Of a stretch of DNA of 64,000 nt, positions 12,232 through 24,146 are shown one piece after another. The notes under the pieces are model-generated. The model did not search any database and had not been told where the DNA came from. It worked only from the letters and a program-made list of their open reading frames with translations. Each line of letters begins with the position of its first letter. The stretch's first letter is position 1. The DNA comes from Sclerodactyla briareus (lineage: Eukaryota; Echinodermata; Holothuroidea; Dendrochirotida; Sclerodactylidae). Location of the stretch: the NCBI GenBank assembly GCA_026419785.1, contig JAODTK010004510.1:115086-179085 (forward strand). Reading direction: 5' to 3'. Both the position numbers and the translations under genes were made by a program.

Positions 12232-14420
12232 GTCTCGTCCTGAAACTTTTGTTCAAGGAGAGCCATATGGTCAGCTTTGTTGTGTGTGTGTGTCTGTCTG
12301 CCTGTCTGTCCCGTCCGTCCGTCATGTGTTGTTCATATCTCCTTAACAGTGAAAAGCCATCATGGACCTTTTTGTGGAGTTTAGCGGTGAAGAGTTGCCG
12401 CTGTGCTTCCACTTTCGTCCCGAAAGACCATACTCATTTGGCCATGACTTGCATATTTCATGGCAACTGGCCCGGGCGCTTGTGTACACAGATATCCTTG
12501 ATCGTAGATGCCATTGGTGATGCCGTTCGGCTATATACAACTCTGAGAGTACACAAATTCATTATATCTGTCCTGGTATATGCTGAATTAGGTAGTCTGA
12601 TTTGCATAATTCCTGTGATATTTCTGAATTTGTTTGATTTTGACGAAACTTGGTGGAGCTGGATTATCTATAGTCCCATGAAGTTTACAGTAGGGACAAG
12701 GGTCCCAGAGGTCATTTATGTTACTAAATTTGCATTTAGCTAGTCTGATTTGCCTACTTTATGCATATTTTAAAGTTGGTTGAGATCCTCCTGAAACTTG
12801 GTGCATAAGTGACGGCTGGAAGGTTCACCATTGTGATGTTATTGTTGACGCTGCATGTTTGTGACCTCGGACCTCATTTGACCTCTGTCGAGGGTCATGG
12901 TAGTTAGGTTGAAGTCTTAATATGTGCTTATTTAGAGTTCCGGGCAAAAAATAGAACTGGTTATTTTAGGGTATGTGATAGACCTTTGTTGCCTTTATAG
13001 GAACAAACTCCCCGCTTCGATGACACTACTTTGGTGTTACAAGGGGTCAAAGTTTAATTTAATAGCTTTTTTCGCAATAAATTGGGCGTGTTCATTTGGA
13101 ATCCAATATGCTCTTAGGAGTGGATGCATCACATGGAGCGTACCAATTTTTTTATCAAAACCGACTTTCATTGCAAAGGATCTCAAGGTCACGTAGGGGT
13201 CAAAACTGATTTTAGTACTTTTTGGACATAGCACCGGGCATGTTCATCAAAATGCCAAATGCTCCTAGGAGTTGATGTATCGCATGGAGAATTACAATTT
13301 ACATAAACTGCCATGTCAATTAAAGTCTTCAAGGTCCACTTAGGGTCAAAACACCTGGTTTTCTGGCCATATCGGAAAATTGAATATCTTGAAGCTGGAG
13401 GTTCACTTTTGTCATGTAATTGTTGACCTGCCTGTGTACCTCTGACCTCAATTTGACCTCTGTCAGGTGGTCTGTGGTTAAAGGTTGAGTCTGAATAAAT
13501 GTGCTCATTTAAGGAGTTACGGGCAAAAAAAATACAACTGGTTATTTAAGGTATGTGATAGACCTTTGTGTGCTTTATGGAGACACCAACTCCCGCTTCG
13601 ATCGGACGCAATCTTTGGTAGTTACAAGGGGTCCAAGTTAAATTTTAAGCTTTTTCGCAATAAATTGGCGTGTTCATTGGAATGCAATATGCTTCTAGGA
13701 GTTGGATGCATCACATGAGAGTAACAATTTTTGTTAAAACTCCATGGCATTGAAGTCCATTAGGGTCACATAGGGTCAAAACTGATTTTTGTTTCGCCTG
13801 AACTTTGTTCAAGGAGATTCATAGTGATCACTTTGTCAAGTTACAACCTGCAGTATGCTTCTGGTGTGTGGATAGCAGGGGGGTGGGGGAGTAACTCCCT
13901 TGGAGGGCTGTTAATTAAATGGATTCTCATGGGTAGCACTGAGATAATCAGACACACTTTATTGATAGGACCAGTTTTTTCACTATGAGCTGTGGTCTAA
14001 CCTTATTCGCCAAAATGTTAACATTGAATCAGGTCACTAGGGTTTTGCATTGTGGGTAAATTGCTTGATTCATGCCGATGTTCAAGTTTGTTGAATTCAC
14101 ATGAGATATATTGAGTGTGGGTCACAATTGGTCCCGAGATAAGTGAAGTGAGAAAGGGTCACAGAAAATGTTATTGTCTAATTGCATAATTTGGAATCTT
14201 AGTCCACATTTCCACAAAACTTTGTATGGGAAAATTGTCATTAATCAGTCCTTACGGATTTGAATGGGTCACTGATTAGTAGGGTTTTCCTGTCACATGC
14301 TATGCTCAGAACCTTGACGCAACTCATTAAATGCCTCTTAATTGTTTGCATGGTGAACCCTAAATAGATTAAAACACTGATCGCGTAACCAGGCGAGACA
14401 CTGGGGGCAGTCGCCTTGTT
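12232..14420 (+). mobile_element. R1 non-autonomous element, copy A (~2.2 kb)
   Basis: The 5' end is a hairpin beginning GTCTCGTCCTGAAAC (12,232-12,263), followed by a TGTG/GTCTGTCC/CCGTCC microsatellite. The head then carries the conserved words ATATCTCC-GAAC, GGGACCTTTTTGTGGAG and TTTTGACGAAACTTGGTGGA. From about 12,800 to 13,790 lie about 1.6 satellite monomers of the type seen at 51,388-57,905. An internal hairpin-like copy of the 5' end lies at 13,791-13,820. The 3' tail (ACACTGATCGCGTAACC) ends in an AGGCGAGAC...TCGCCT hairpin at 14,391-14,416. No ORF is plausible, so any transposase must be supplied in trans. Confidence 0.7.
12280..12323 (+). repeat. TG / GTCTGTCC microsatellite in R1 head
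   Basis: A (TG)n run grades into CTGTCTGCCTGTC and CCGTCCGTC units directly after the 5' hairpin. The same position carries a comparable run in every R1 copy. Confidence 0.85.
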
Positions 14421-14454
14421 TTCAAATATTTTCTAAATGCAATATATTGTTTTT
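14417..14454 (+). repeat. R1 array spacer (first junction)
   Basis: The TTTTCAAATATTT-CTAA-TGCAAT-ATAT spacer between copies A and C recurs between C and D (15,361-15,394). This indicates that element plus spacer were copied together. Confidence 0.65.
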
Positions 14455-15364
14455 GTCTCTCCTGAATTATGTTAAGGGAGAGACATAGTGGTCACTTTGT
14501 TTTGTGGTGTGTGTGTCGTCTGTCTTGTCTGTCTGTTCTGTCCGTATGTGGGCAGTTCGCTATCTCCTGAACCGTGAAAGCCATCATTCTGGGACCTTTT
14601 TGTGGGTGTGCGATGAAGAGTTGCCCTCCCCCCCGATGAGCGTCCACTTTCCGTCCCGAAAGACCATACTCATTTGCGTAATTTGCATATTTACGAAAAT
14701 TTCCCGGAGCTTGTGTACAAGATATCTCCTTGATCCGGTCGAGGCATTGGGCTACCGATTCGGAGTATTAACAACTATGAGAGTACACAAAGTTGATTAG
14801 ATTCCTGCTTATATATTGCTAATTAAGTAGTCTAATTCGCATAAGTTCTGCGTTTTTTTCTGAGTTTGGTTGGATTTGACGGACTTGGTGACGATGGTTC
14901 ATCTATAGTCCCAATAATTTGCAGTAGGGACAAGGGTCCCAGAGGTCATTCAATTTACTACTAATTTTCATATTTACTTATCGATTTGCTAATTTATGCA
15001 TTTTTAAATTGGGTTAATCACCTCATGAAACTTGGTGAATATTGTGAAGGCTGAAGGTCACCAGTGGACTTTAATTGTTGACGTGGCATGTTGTGACCTC
15101 TGCCTCAATTTGACCTCTTTCAGGTGGCCATGTGGTTAGAGGTCAAATCTTAGTCACATTTTCCACAAAACTTATATGGTATATCATGTCATAATCATCC
15201 GTACGCTTTGAATTGGTCACTGATTAGTAGGGTTTTTCTGTCAATGCTAATGCCAGAATCTTAAAGCACCTCATAAATACTTTGTAATTGTGCATGGTGA
15301 CTATAACTAGATGAAAAACACTGATCGCGTACCAGTCGAGACCACTGGGGCGGTCCTCCTGTTT
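14455..15364 (+). mobile_element. R1 element, copy C (~0.9 kb, internally deleted)
   Basis: 5' hairpin GTCTCTCC...GGGAGAGAC at 14,455-14,484, then the standard R1 head. The satellite is reduced to a fragment near 15,050-15,140 (GTGACCTCTGCCTCAATTTGACCTC). The copy then jumps straight to the tail (TCACTGATTAGTAGGG...) and a 3' hairpin at 15,334-15,360. About 35 bp of spacer separate it from copy A, and a near-identical spacer separates it from copy D. It is therefore the middle unit of a head-to-tail array. Confidence 0.7.
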
Positions 15365-15394
15365 TCAAATATTTCTAACTGCAATGATATTTTT

Positions 15395-16814
15395 GTCTCG
15401 CCTGAACTTGTTCCAGGAGAGACATAGTGGGTGTCACTTTGTGTGGTTGTGTGTGTCCGCCTGTCTGTCTGTCTGCTTTCCTATGTGCATTTTTCGATAT
15501 CTCCTGAACTCGGTGAAATCCATCATGCGGGAACCTTTTTGTGGAGGTGTGCGCATGAAGATTGCCGATGGTGGTCCTCCACTTCCATCCCTACAGACAT
15601 ACTCATTTGCAAAATTACGCATATTTAAGCGAAAATGGCCCGGGAGCTTTGTGTACACGATATCTCCTTGATCGGAGTGCATTTGTGATACCGTTCGGAG
15701 TATATAACACTATGAAGAGTACCCGAATTGATTAATTCCCTGTCATGATTATGCTAATTAAGTATCTAATTTGCATAATTCTGCGATATTTTTGAAGTTT
15801 GTTGGATTTCACGAAATCGGTGTAGATGGTGTATCTATAGTCCCAATGAATTTTACAGTAAGGACGAGGGCCCCAGAGATCATTTAATGTTACTCATCCC
15901 CTTCACCTAGTCCCCATTTGCTAATTTATGCATATTTTAAATTTGTTTGAATCCTCCTTGAAACTTGGGTGGAGAGAGTAACTTGAATCCTCTATTTAAC
16001 AACAGTGTCAAAGTCACCGAAGGTCAATTTAATGTGACTAATTTGCATAAATTACACATTTTTTGAATTTTGTTAATGGCCAGTACATTAAATGAAATGC
16101 AGTTTAGTGTGCTCGTAGAGATTTGTCATGGTAATTTTTGGGTTCATAATCAAACAACATCTAAAGCCAAGGTGAAAAGGGTCACAGGTCAAGTTTTAAG
16201 AAAATTTGCTTATTTTAGGAGTTTACAGGCCAAAGAGATAAAAATGTCTATTTTTTTGGATAGTGATAGTTTCTCTTGTCGGACTCCATAGACAAACCGA
16301 CTCCCCCTATGGAATCTTATGGGTGAAACACTGAGGATATACCGACAAACTTGAGTAGATTAGGACTATCTCCCCTATGAGCCTGTGGGTCCTTACCTTA
16401 GTCTCGCCACAAGTTTTAACATTGAATCAGTCCTAGGGGGTTAAGGCAGTGTGTATAAATTGCTTGATCATGCCGAATGTTGATTGGAATGTTTGTTGAG
16501 TTCCATTGAAATGTATTAATTTGTTTCACAATGTCCTGATATAATTAAGTGAGAACATGGGATCACCAGAAAGTTGAATTATTGTCTCTTTGCATAATTT
16601 AGGCACTCGTAGTCAGCATTTCCACAAAACTTATATGAGACATGTCAATAAGCTTCCTTACGGATTTGAAATTGGTCACTGATTATAGGGCGTTTCGGTC
16701 CAATGCTAACAACAGAACCTTGAACACTCATTAAATGCCTTGTAATTGTTTGCATGGTGACTATAGTGAAACACTGATCTCTAACCAGGCGAACACTGGG
16801 GCGGTCGCCTTGTT
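15395..16814 (+). mobile_element. R1 element, copy D (~1.4 kb, no satellite monomer)
   Basis: 5' hairpin GTCTCGCCTGAAC...GGAGAGAC at 15,395-15,423. Head as in copies A and C, then a different middle module (GCTCGTAGAGATTTGTCATGG ... CAAGTTTTAAGAAAAT) that is also present in copy E at 34,600-34,700. The tail carries AACATTGAATCAG, GGTCACTGATTA and CACTGATCTCTAACC. The 3' hairpin is at 16,787-16,810. Sequence after it differs from the A/C and C/D spacers, so the array ends here. Confidence 0.7.
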
Positions 16815-17571
16815 CACCACAGCGAATAATAAAAGCCTCAATTTCTCTAGAATGCCCTGGCAAATATTCCAAAATAAATCCCAGCACTTTTTGTAGCTTG
16901 TTTCATTTGGGCCATGGATTGCTCAGCATCAAAATTTAGAAAAGAAAAGAAAAATTAAACCCATCCAGTGTAAAATATATATTTAATGAAATGGCACTTT
17001 GATTCAAGAAGGCAATAACTTCCTAGGTATGAACGTTTTGCACTAGAAATGCTCAACTGTACTTGAAGAAACGCCTACGTTCTACTGTACATTGTATCAA
17101 ATTTCTATTGCAACTTGGTCTGCATTCAAATGAGACAACGTCGCCCACTAATTGCAGAGAAGAGGGGATATACTTTGCGGTTCACCACCCGCCAATTCTA
17201 TTTTCTCTGGAAGTCGCCCACGTGGGTCTTTGCCTCCACACTTCTTGGCATCACTGTTGGGCATTGATAATACGCTATCTAGGGGAGTGTTTGTGTCTAC
17301 ACAACATAAAAACACTATGTCCCCCTTGATTTTTAAACTGTAATAGATGGCAGATACCTTCTAAGAGTGATCTTGTCCCATAAAAAAACGCATGTCTGTT
17401 TTTGTTCTTTGGAGCTGTGAGTAAATTGTCTACATACCAGTCAGGGTTTCTTTGTCAGCTGCCTGTAAGTGCAGTGCAATCCTGAATTTTTTGGACAGTG
17501 TGAGGTCAAATTTGGTCTTGAAGGCAGTCTACAATTTTCTCCTCTCTCTGTACTCTCCCTAATTATTCCCC
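16815..17571. other. No feature recognised
   Basis: Non-repetitive by eye. Chance frames only, including one of 88 codons at 17,063. Confidence 0.4.
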
Positions 17572-17624
17572 GCAACACTTAAGTGTTTGGGGATATAATG
17601 GTTTTGGCCGTGTGCCCGCCATCT

Positions 17625-17642
17625 CCGCCGCCGCCGCCGCCG
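17625..17642 (+). repeat. CCG trinucleotide run
   Basis: Six consecutive CCG units in the R2 head. Equivalent GC-rich runs occur in R2 copies b, d, e and f. Confidence 0.9.
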
Positions 17643-18384
17643 CGTAAACTCTAGCGTAGCGCTCTCATTCTTTAACACTTTATCCGATGACCCAAAACTT
17701 GGTACACAAGTCCGTATGAGTAAAATCTCGGATAAGTTCGAAATGGGCTTATCGTATATTTTGTTGTCCCTCGATTTGCAGGTTTTCGCAAACTTTTCAA
17801 GTTCGGGGCGATTCAACACGAAACGTGGTGGTTGTGGGGTAGTTGTTGACCGAAAAACATGGCGACAATTTCAAGGTCATCCGAGTCAAGTTTGCATTTC
17901 GTTGGCCAGTAGCCTAATTATAGCATAATGAATGTGATCTTTCAAACTTCATTGGATTTTTCATGACACTTGTGAATATGTTCCAACTATCATTGCCGAT
18001 GACTTTTCCTAATGTTGGTCCGAGGTAACTGGAGGTCATCTTGCATGACTTATTTACATAATAGTTGGCCCAATTAGCATTAGGCAAATTTATAACTTTG
18101 TTGGATTTCACCACGAAAACTTGTGATCTCAGGACTTCTAACAGTCCGCGTAAATTTTATTCATTGTGTTGATATCACTGCAGGTTAGTGTGTTTCATTT
18201 ACATATTTGTTAGCATATGAGGAATATTATGCAATTATTTTCTTCACTTTTAGGGATTTTGACGAAACGTGTGAATAGGACCAACTACCAGTCCTGATGA
18301 AATTTATCAATAGCATCGAGATCACTGAGGGTAAATTTGTGACTAATTTGTCATATTATTGTCCTGATCAGTCGAAATGATGAG

Positions 18385-19225
18385 CTTAATACTGTTTCAC
18401 ATAACATTGGTACATGTTCATTGGGATGCAATGTGCTTCTAGGAGTGGATCATCACATGGAGTGTAATCATGTCACAAAACTGGCAGTCATTGAAGGTCA
18501 TTAAGGTCACTTAGGGGTCAAAAACTGATTTTAGTACTTTTTATGCAATAGCCTGACCTCTACAATTTTGACCTCTGTCGGGTGGTCATGTGGTTAAAGG
18601 TCTAATCTTGATAAATGTGAATTATTTGAGGAGTTACGGGCAAAAAAAATAGAATGTTTATTTTTGGATATGTGATAGCGCTTGGTGTGCTTTATGGAGG
18701 AAATACTTCCCGCTTCGATCGGACCTTACTATATGGTGTTACAAGGGGTCAAAGTTCAATTGATACCTTTTTCGGGGCAATACATTGGACATGTTCATTG
18801 AATGCAATATGCTTCTAGGATGGATCATCCCATGGTGTAACAATTTTTATAAACCCCGCCATGTCATTGAAGGTCATCAAAGGTTCACTCGGGGTCAAAA
18901 ACTGCTTTAGTACTTTTTCCGGTAAGGGTAATAGCACTGAGTGTGTGCATCAGAATGCAAAATGTCCTAGGAGTGGATGGATCACATGGAGAGTAAACAA
19001 TTTCATAATAACCGTCATATCATTAAAGGTCATTCGAGGTCACTTAGGGGTCGTTCAAAAACTTGTGTTGTGGCATTAATTGGAGAATTGAATATCTGCG
19101 AAGGCTGGAGGGTCACCCATGTGATATAATTGTGGACCTACATGTGTGTGAACCCCTGAACATGAATTTGACCTCTGTCGGGTGGTCATGTGGTTAAGGT
19201 TCTCTAATACTTGAATAAAGTGTTA
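18385..19225 (+). repeat. Satellite monomers inside R2 copy a
   Basis: About 1.3 monomers with the diagnostic phrases GTTCATTGGGATGCAATGTGC, TTCTAGGAGTGGATCATCACA, GGTCACTTAGGGGTCAAAAAC and GACCTCTGTCGGGTGGTCATG. All are the same and in the same order as in the array at 51,388-57,905. Confidence 0.8.
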
Positions 19226-19435
19226 TTTAAAAGACGCACCTGCCGGGGCTTAGGGTGCCTCATTACAATTAAAAAGTGCATTCTGGATGACCCATTTACC
19301 GTACACAGTTGTCGCTTCACAAGCTATAAATGTCTTCTTTCACGAATATTGTCCGGTTTTTGTTCACCCAATTCTGAATAAAGAGATGCGGGGATATATA
19401 GTTATGGCGGTTACCCGCCCGACTTTTCTAGTTTT

Positions 19436-22292
19436 ACTACAGAGGGCACTGGGAAGGGGCACAGGTCCTCACCCAAGGGGGTTGTCTACTCTAATAACAG
19501 AAGACATGTTATAAGAGATGCAGGTTTTCCAGCAACCTAGCAGCAACATTTTCTAGACATTGGGAATGGTGGAGTGGATGTTTTGAAAAAAAAATTTGAG
19601 GAATTTGAGGAATTGATATTCAACAAACCTACAGTCAGAGCTAAAAATCATTTCCACACCCATTTTTGGACATTTATAAGCCTGAATAAAATGTTTATTG
19701 GGAAGGCCTGATGACGGATCATTACTGTACAGGCTGATTTATGGCACCTGGCAGTATTGCAGCAGTCACCGATGTACAGCACTGAACAGCAGATGGGGAT
19801 ACACAAAGCTGGTAAATTCTACTGGATTTTAAATATAGAAATCACTTGGCAGTGTGTGATATAGACAAAGCATGCAGCTGATCAAACAATGAGCAACTGC
19901 AGTGAACACTGAACAAAGAGTTCAAGCATTGTTATAAAGATATAATTGATATTCAATATTCATGTAGTTTTACCTCACATTTGCTTGTGGAAGAATAGCA
20001 GTGCGGTATCAGTGACTCTTTTAATACATGCAGACAGTCCGATGTCCAACCCATAATTCACTGGATACCGTTTCCTAGGTGCCTGTACTTGCAGTCACAA
20101 TGGGCGAAGGAAGGTTCTGGTCTGCAATGCATGGTTCCGACTATAATTTGCAGTGCATTGGTTTCCGGGGTTCGTTTCAGGACATTTGCGATATTATATT
20201 TATCACATATTCCAATGACAATGAGTAGCTGTGAAGCAGTAAACGATGGGCATGACCTTCACTACTCCAGGTTTGAGGAAAGAAGTCAGATCCTGGAGTT
20301 CTCTCAGAACCTGGAGTTCACTGATTGACGTTTCGGTGGGGCTGTAAAATAGCGGCACCATGAGCAGGTTGGGAATGGTTATAGCCCTTGATTTGATATT
20401 ATTATGAGCACTAACACTAGTTAGAAGAAGAAAAGAGGAGTTATCGCAATATCATTGGTGCTCCTCTATGATCAATACCAGATGGTTCTTGATGACGCCT
20501 ACAGGGCTCTTCCTGGACCCAAATCACTCCTTTACCAGTACCAGTTTAGCTCAATAAACTCGCTAAACATTTATCGTTGGATCAAGCAACCAACCTCAGT
20601 AACAAAGCCCATGGTGTACTTTGCCCTGGAGGGATGATGGGGGGGGGGAGGGTGGAGGGGGGGGGGAGGGTGAAAATGTGGGCAAAAGCTCATGGAAAAT
20701 GTTTGTGAAATAGAACAGAATGGGCAGAATCAGATATACCCAAAAATCAGGGAGGATCACCAGAAAGAGAAAGAAAGGAAAGAGTACCAGGATGGTAACG
20801 GGGTGTGTAATGAAATTCTGCAATATTCACTGGAATTGATTAACAAAATTTGTTTACAGGCATTATAGGACCAACACTACAAATTTATGTCATGTGACTG
20901 TATTATTATGACGTTGGGGAAAAAAAAAAAACACGTGGGGGTGGGTTGTGCAGTGGATCTTCACATTGTTCATCCATGGGGCTGCCTCAACTCCACAACT
21001 TCCATGCATTGGTTTGCTGCATGTCAGGGAATCATTGGGCCATATAGGGCTGCCTACCTAGGGAGGTAGTCTGCTGGTGGAAGTGTGCGGAAGAATTGCA
21101 TTTATCATTCTTACATATATTATAATTAATTTTCTTTCCTGACACCTTCAGGATTATAGCAACAATTGCTATAGTCAATCATCTTACACCAGTTATTATA
21201 ATATTATTGAGGCATTGCTAGATCTCATTGTTTCGCATGGACCGGGTTTATGTACTGCCCGAGTTTAGGTTAGCTAAAGTACCTCACGATACGTCGTTGT
21301 AGTATTATCCTGGGAGCGCTGTGCTGGTAAAATGGCAGGCATTCCTGAAGATCATGCCTGCCTGGTCTTGCTGGCAGTCACTATAGACAGATCACTGAGG
21401 CGTGGAGGCTATGCATTGTGGCGTATGTCCTAATAATCATGCTGATATCACTCTTAGCTTGAATGAACTAACAGTGTAACTTGTGTAACACTTGTACCGC
21501 ACACATGAGAAGAATCTTTGCTGAGCTGTACAGTACATGGTCCTCGAATGGTGTTAGAGCTGCCATTTCTCCTCCTTTCCCCAAAACAAAACCCCTTTCC
21601 CCCCCTCACATCGTTGAATCCATTTCTATTGGTTAATACATCAATCTGACATTACTATAACATTTTAAACCTCACAAGCATCCGTATTGAACTAAGATTG
21701 AGTATCTTGGCTTGAGATTCGGTTGGAAAGTCTCCCCCTAAATTTTCACCATCCCGCTCGTGCCTAACAACTAGAGGATAAGTCTGGTAGAATAAAACTA
21801 CTGCGATGGGGTGGTCAACCCGGATTTTGTGTAATTTTTCAGATTTCGGAGTCTGGTGCCGGGACACTATATGGGTTTAATAGTTACATCACAGATTCTC
21901 AAACCGTTTCAGTTTGAGATTGATTTTGTTGGTTATTTGACAAAACTTGGTGGATTTGGACACCTTTTGGCCCCAAAAAAATCAGGTGGTTCTGTCAGTA
22001 CTATTGAGTGATTTTTCGAAGTTTAGTTGGATTTGAACGAAAATGTGGGTATTTAGGCACTTGTCAAATTGCATATGCACCCCTATACATTGACAGGATG
22101 AGTTATTGTTTTGACGGTGAATCATCATAATTTCTTAACATTGACTCACCCATAAGCCACTTATATGCCTTACAATTCCTTTGAAATGACCCACTAATAC
22201 ATAATATTTCGTAATGTCACTCATTAGATTTCAGCATGAAATGGTGCTACAGGTAATTTAGGTACTAGTCTGATTTCATAATTTATACTGAG
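19436..22292. other. 2.9 kb without a recognisable gene
   Basis: Mostly unique-looking AT-rich DNA. G runs lie at 20,641-20,690 (minus-strand proline frame) and an A run near 20,920. No exon with good splice sites and domain similarity was found. Text near 21,930-21,960 (GACAAAACTTGGTGGATTTGGACA) is R1/R2-like debris. Confidence 0.4.
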
Positions 22293-22620
22293 TGTTGGCA
22301 CAATTGGTGAGCGTCGGCCTTCCACCCGGGAGTACCAGTTTGATTCCGCCGTGTCATACCCATACTTTAAATGGCCTTTGCCTTCTCGCTGGGTGCCCGC
22401 ACAATGGATTGGAGCAGGGACAAATGAGGGGTAGGCAAATTGCCGTCTGCATGAGATTACCCCCCCCCCATTAAGGTAACCGCCAAAGAGGCATTGCCTT
22501 ATTCCCTGTACCAGGTGAAGGATTCGCACTGACATTTGGTGTAGTATCCGGTCTGCACCCTTGCTGGGCCTTGAATAGGATCTTCCTCTGCCTCGTCACG
22601 TATACCTTTTTTTTTTTTAT
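22293..22620 (+). repeat. tRNA-derived SINE (plus strand)
   Basis: TTGGCACAATTGGTGAGCG at 22,295-22,313 is a box A and CCAGTTTGATTCC at about 22,335-22,348 a box B, with normal tRNA spacing. A ~270-bp body follows and ends in a T run (22,609-22,619) that could serve as a polymerase III terminator. The head resembles a tRNA but lacks the 3' acceptor half. Confidence 0.6.
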
Positions 22621-23280
22621 ATACTTGGAGGCTTAAGTAGCAGTTTTCACTATGTGAAATACTGCATTTGAGAATAGTTTTAATTATTTAAGAATTCGCA
22701 AGGGGAGAGTAATCTTTGGACGGCGCTCCCAGAATCATAGATCCGGCCCTGGTAGGTGTTGATCTAGGGTCTTCAAAAATCCACAGTACAGTACTTAACC
22801 TACAATATGCCAATTTCTATGGGGAGGGCGGATCACTGTACTAAAAAAAAGAACAAGTCGCTTTGGTTGTGATTGTCTATGGTGCTATCATACCAGTACT
22901 GTGGCATGTCACTATTTTGGACCCCACAGTCCCCCCAATTGTGCCTGCCGGTAGAATTTACAACCTATTGTGTAATTCAGCACTCCTCACCACTCGCTGT
23001 GTGATGATAGCTACCCCACACCATGTGCTACCTTGTCTTTTGACTACATAGGGCCTACTTGCTATGGCCCATGACCATCCTAGTCATCACAGATAGTACC
23101 ACCAAGGAGACATGCTCTAACTCTCTATAGGAAAGAGCTTTCGCCAAAGTGAAGAGATTGCGACCAATCAGCATGAATTACAGACGCACTACTTTCAAGG
23201 CCAACAGAGAAAGTAAATGTGCTCCCCCCCCCCCCCTTCCATAATAACTCTTTGTCCGACCCAACTTCAGTTTCAATACT
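22621..23280. other. No feature recognised
   Basis: Chance frames only. A C run lies at 23,223-23,236. Confidence 0.4.
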
Positions 23281-23622
23281 TCAGCTTCCTAATACCAGTT
23301 GTGTCAATTGACCCAGATCAATAAAATCTAACATCTTGGATGAAGATTGCGTGGGTCTCGGTATGATATAAATAGGACATTCCATGAGTATCAGGTTTGC
23401 TGTCCAGCTTTTTATAATCAGATTGGACACCTGTCCGGAACATTTCACAGTTGCTTCATTGTCCCTCAGCTGGCAGTCGCCCATATAAAGGGAATCTGTT
23501 CTAAGGCAACTCCAAGCTATTGGGCCAAAGATATCATTGAAGAAGGTTTGACAGAGCACGTGCAACCCTTCTGAAAAAAGATCTTGGCATACTGCAAGAT
23601 TCATTGTCCTTTGTTTGACCAT
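23281..23622 (-). CDS. Unassigned 113-codon open frame
   Basis: A minus-strand frame that opens MVKQRTMNLAVCQDLF and has no recognisable domain. A second minus-strand frame (23,717-23,965, 82 codons, rich in K, Q and L) lies just upstream of it, and both sit within 750 bp 5' of exon 1 of the plus-strand VAC8-like gene. The DNA here is not repetitive in this window. The frames could be a divergent transcript, but length alone does not exceed chance expectation, and no splice sites or codon signature decide it. Confidence 0.15.
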   Translation of the reverse strand: MVKQRTMNLAVCQDLFSEGLHVLCQTFFNDIFGPIAWSCLRTDSLYMGDCQLRDNEATVKCSGQVSNLIIKSWTANLILMECPIYIIPRPTQSSSKMLDFIDLGQLTQLVLGS

Positions 23623-23997
23623 TCCTGCTTATTGCTTCTTGCTGGGTTGCTCAGGTGAGAACACAATTAACGTTCAATTTTAACGGAACATAATGCATGT
23701 AACTTGCGGACATAGATCAAGAGGTGAAATTAGGTTCCCCGCAGATCAATAAACCTGTTGGAGTTGCTAGAGTGCCAAGTTTTCCAGCATGGGAGACAGG
23801 CTGTATAAGGTCTGAGTGCAAGAGCTCTCTGATGAGGGCAAACTGAGCTTTCCGAGTGTTTTTAGCATTTTGGATTACCTTTACCAATTCTTGTTTTCTC
23901 ACAGACCATTCGAAACATTGGCATTTCTGCAGAACACTGTACATGATCGACACCCTTAGTGCCATCCTCTGAAGACTGGGAGAAGTGGCCTGTTGCC

Positions 23998-24146
23998 ATG
24001 GATACCATACTTGATTATTGTTTCTCCTACTGCTGCCTGTGCTGCGGCTGCTACATGGCCAGACCCTACGACGACGATGCTACGAACCGCTGCTGCAAGA
24101 CGAAGAGAGGGCGGCAGTCAACGAACTCCTCACATACCTCACAGAG
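23998..24146 (+). CDS. VAC8-like armadillo protein, exon 1
   Basis: ATG at 23,998 opens MDTILDYCFSYCCLCCGCYM, followed by ARPYDDDA in the same frame. The downstream part (from about 24,075) reads CYEPLLQDEERAAVNELLTYLTE one frame over and ends at a GT donor (24,147). The second block aligns with the DNEREAV-LLLGYLED leader of VAC8. Yeast VAC8 is a vacuolar-membrane scaffold of ARM repeats with an acylated Cys-rich N-terminus. Here the CCLCCGC cluster (residues 12-18) could be palmitoylated, but there is no glycine at position 2, so no myristoylation from this start. About one missing base near 24,070-24,080 must be assumed. Alternatives are a decayed copy or a start in an earlier exon. Confidence 0.6.

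Larger units (their letters stand above)
17572..19435 (+). mobile_element. R2 non-autonomous repeat, copy a, carrying satellite monomers
   Basis: The head reads CCGCAACACTTAAGTGTTTGG (from 17,572), GGATATAATGGTTTTGGCCGTGTG, then CCG repeats. Next come the conserved TTTATCCGATGACCCAAAACTTGG and ATCTCGGATAAGTTCGAAA blocks shared with the other R2 copies. From about 18,385 to 19,225 it holds one partial and one near-complete satellite monomer of the R1 type. It closes with an R2-like tail (GCGGGGATATATAG...GGTTACCCGCCC) near 19,385-19,435. No coding capacity. Confidence 0.55.

Noticed and set aside
17063-17329. 88-codon frame with exon-like appearance
   Set aside because: No acceptor or donor in a sensible place and no domain similarity.
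22293-22365. Functional tRNA gene
   Set aside because: Promoter boxes are present but the acceptor and anticodon stems do not pair, and a SINE body follows.
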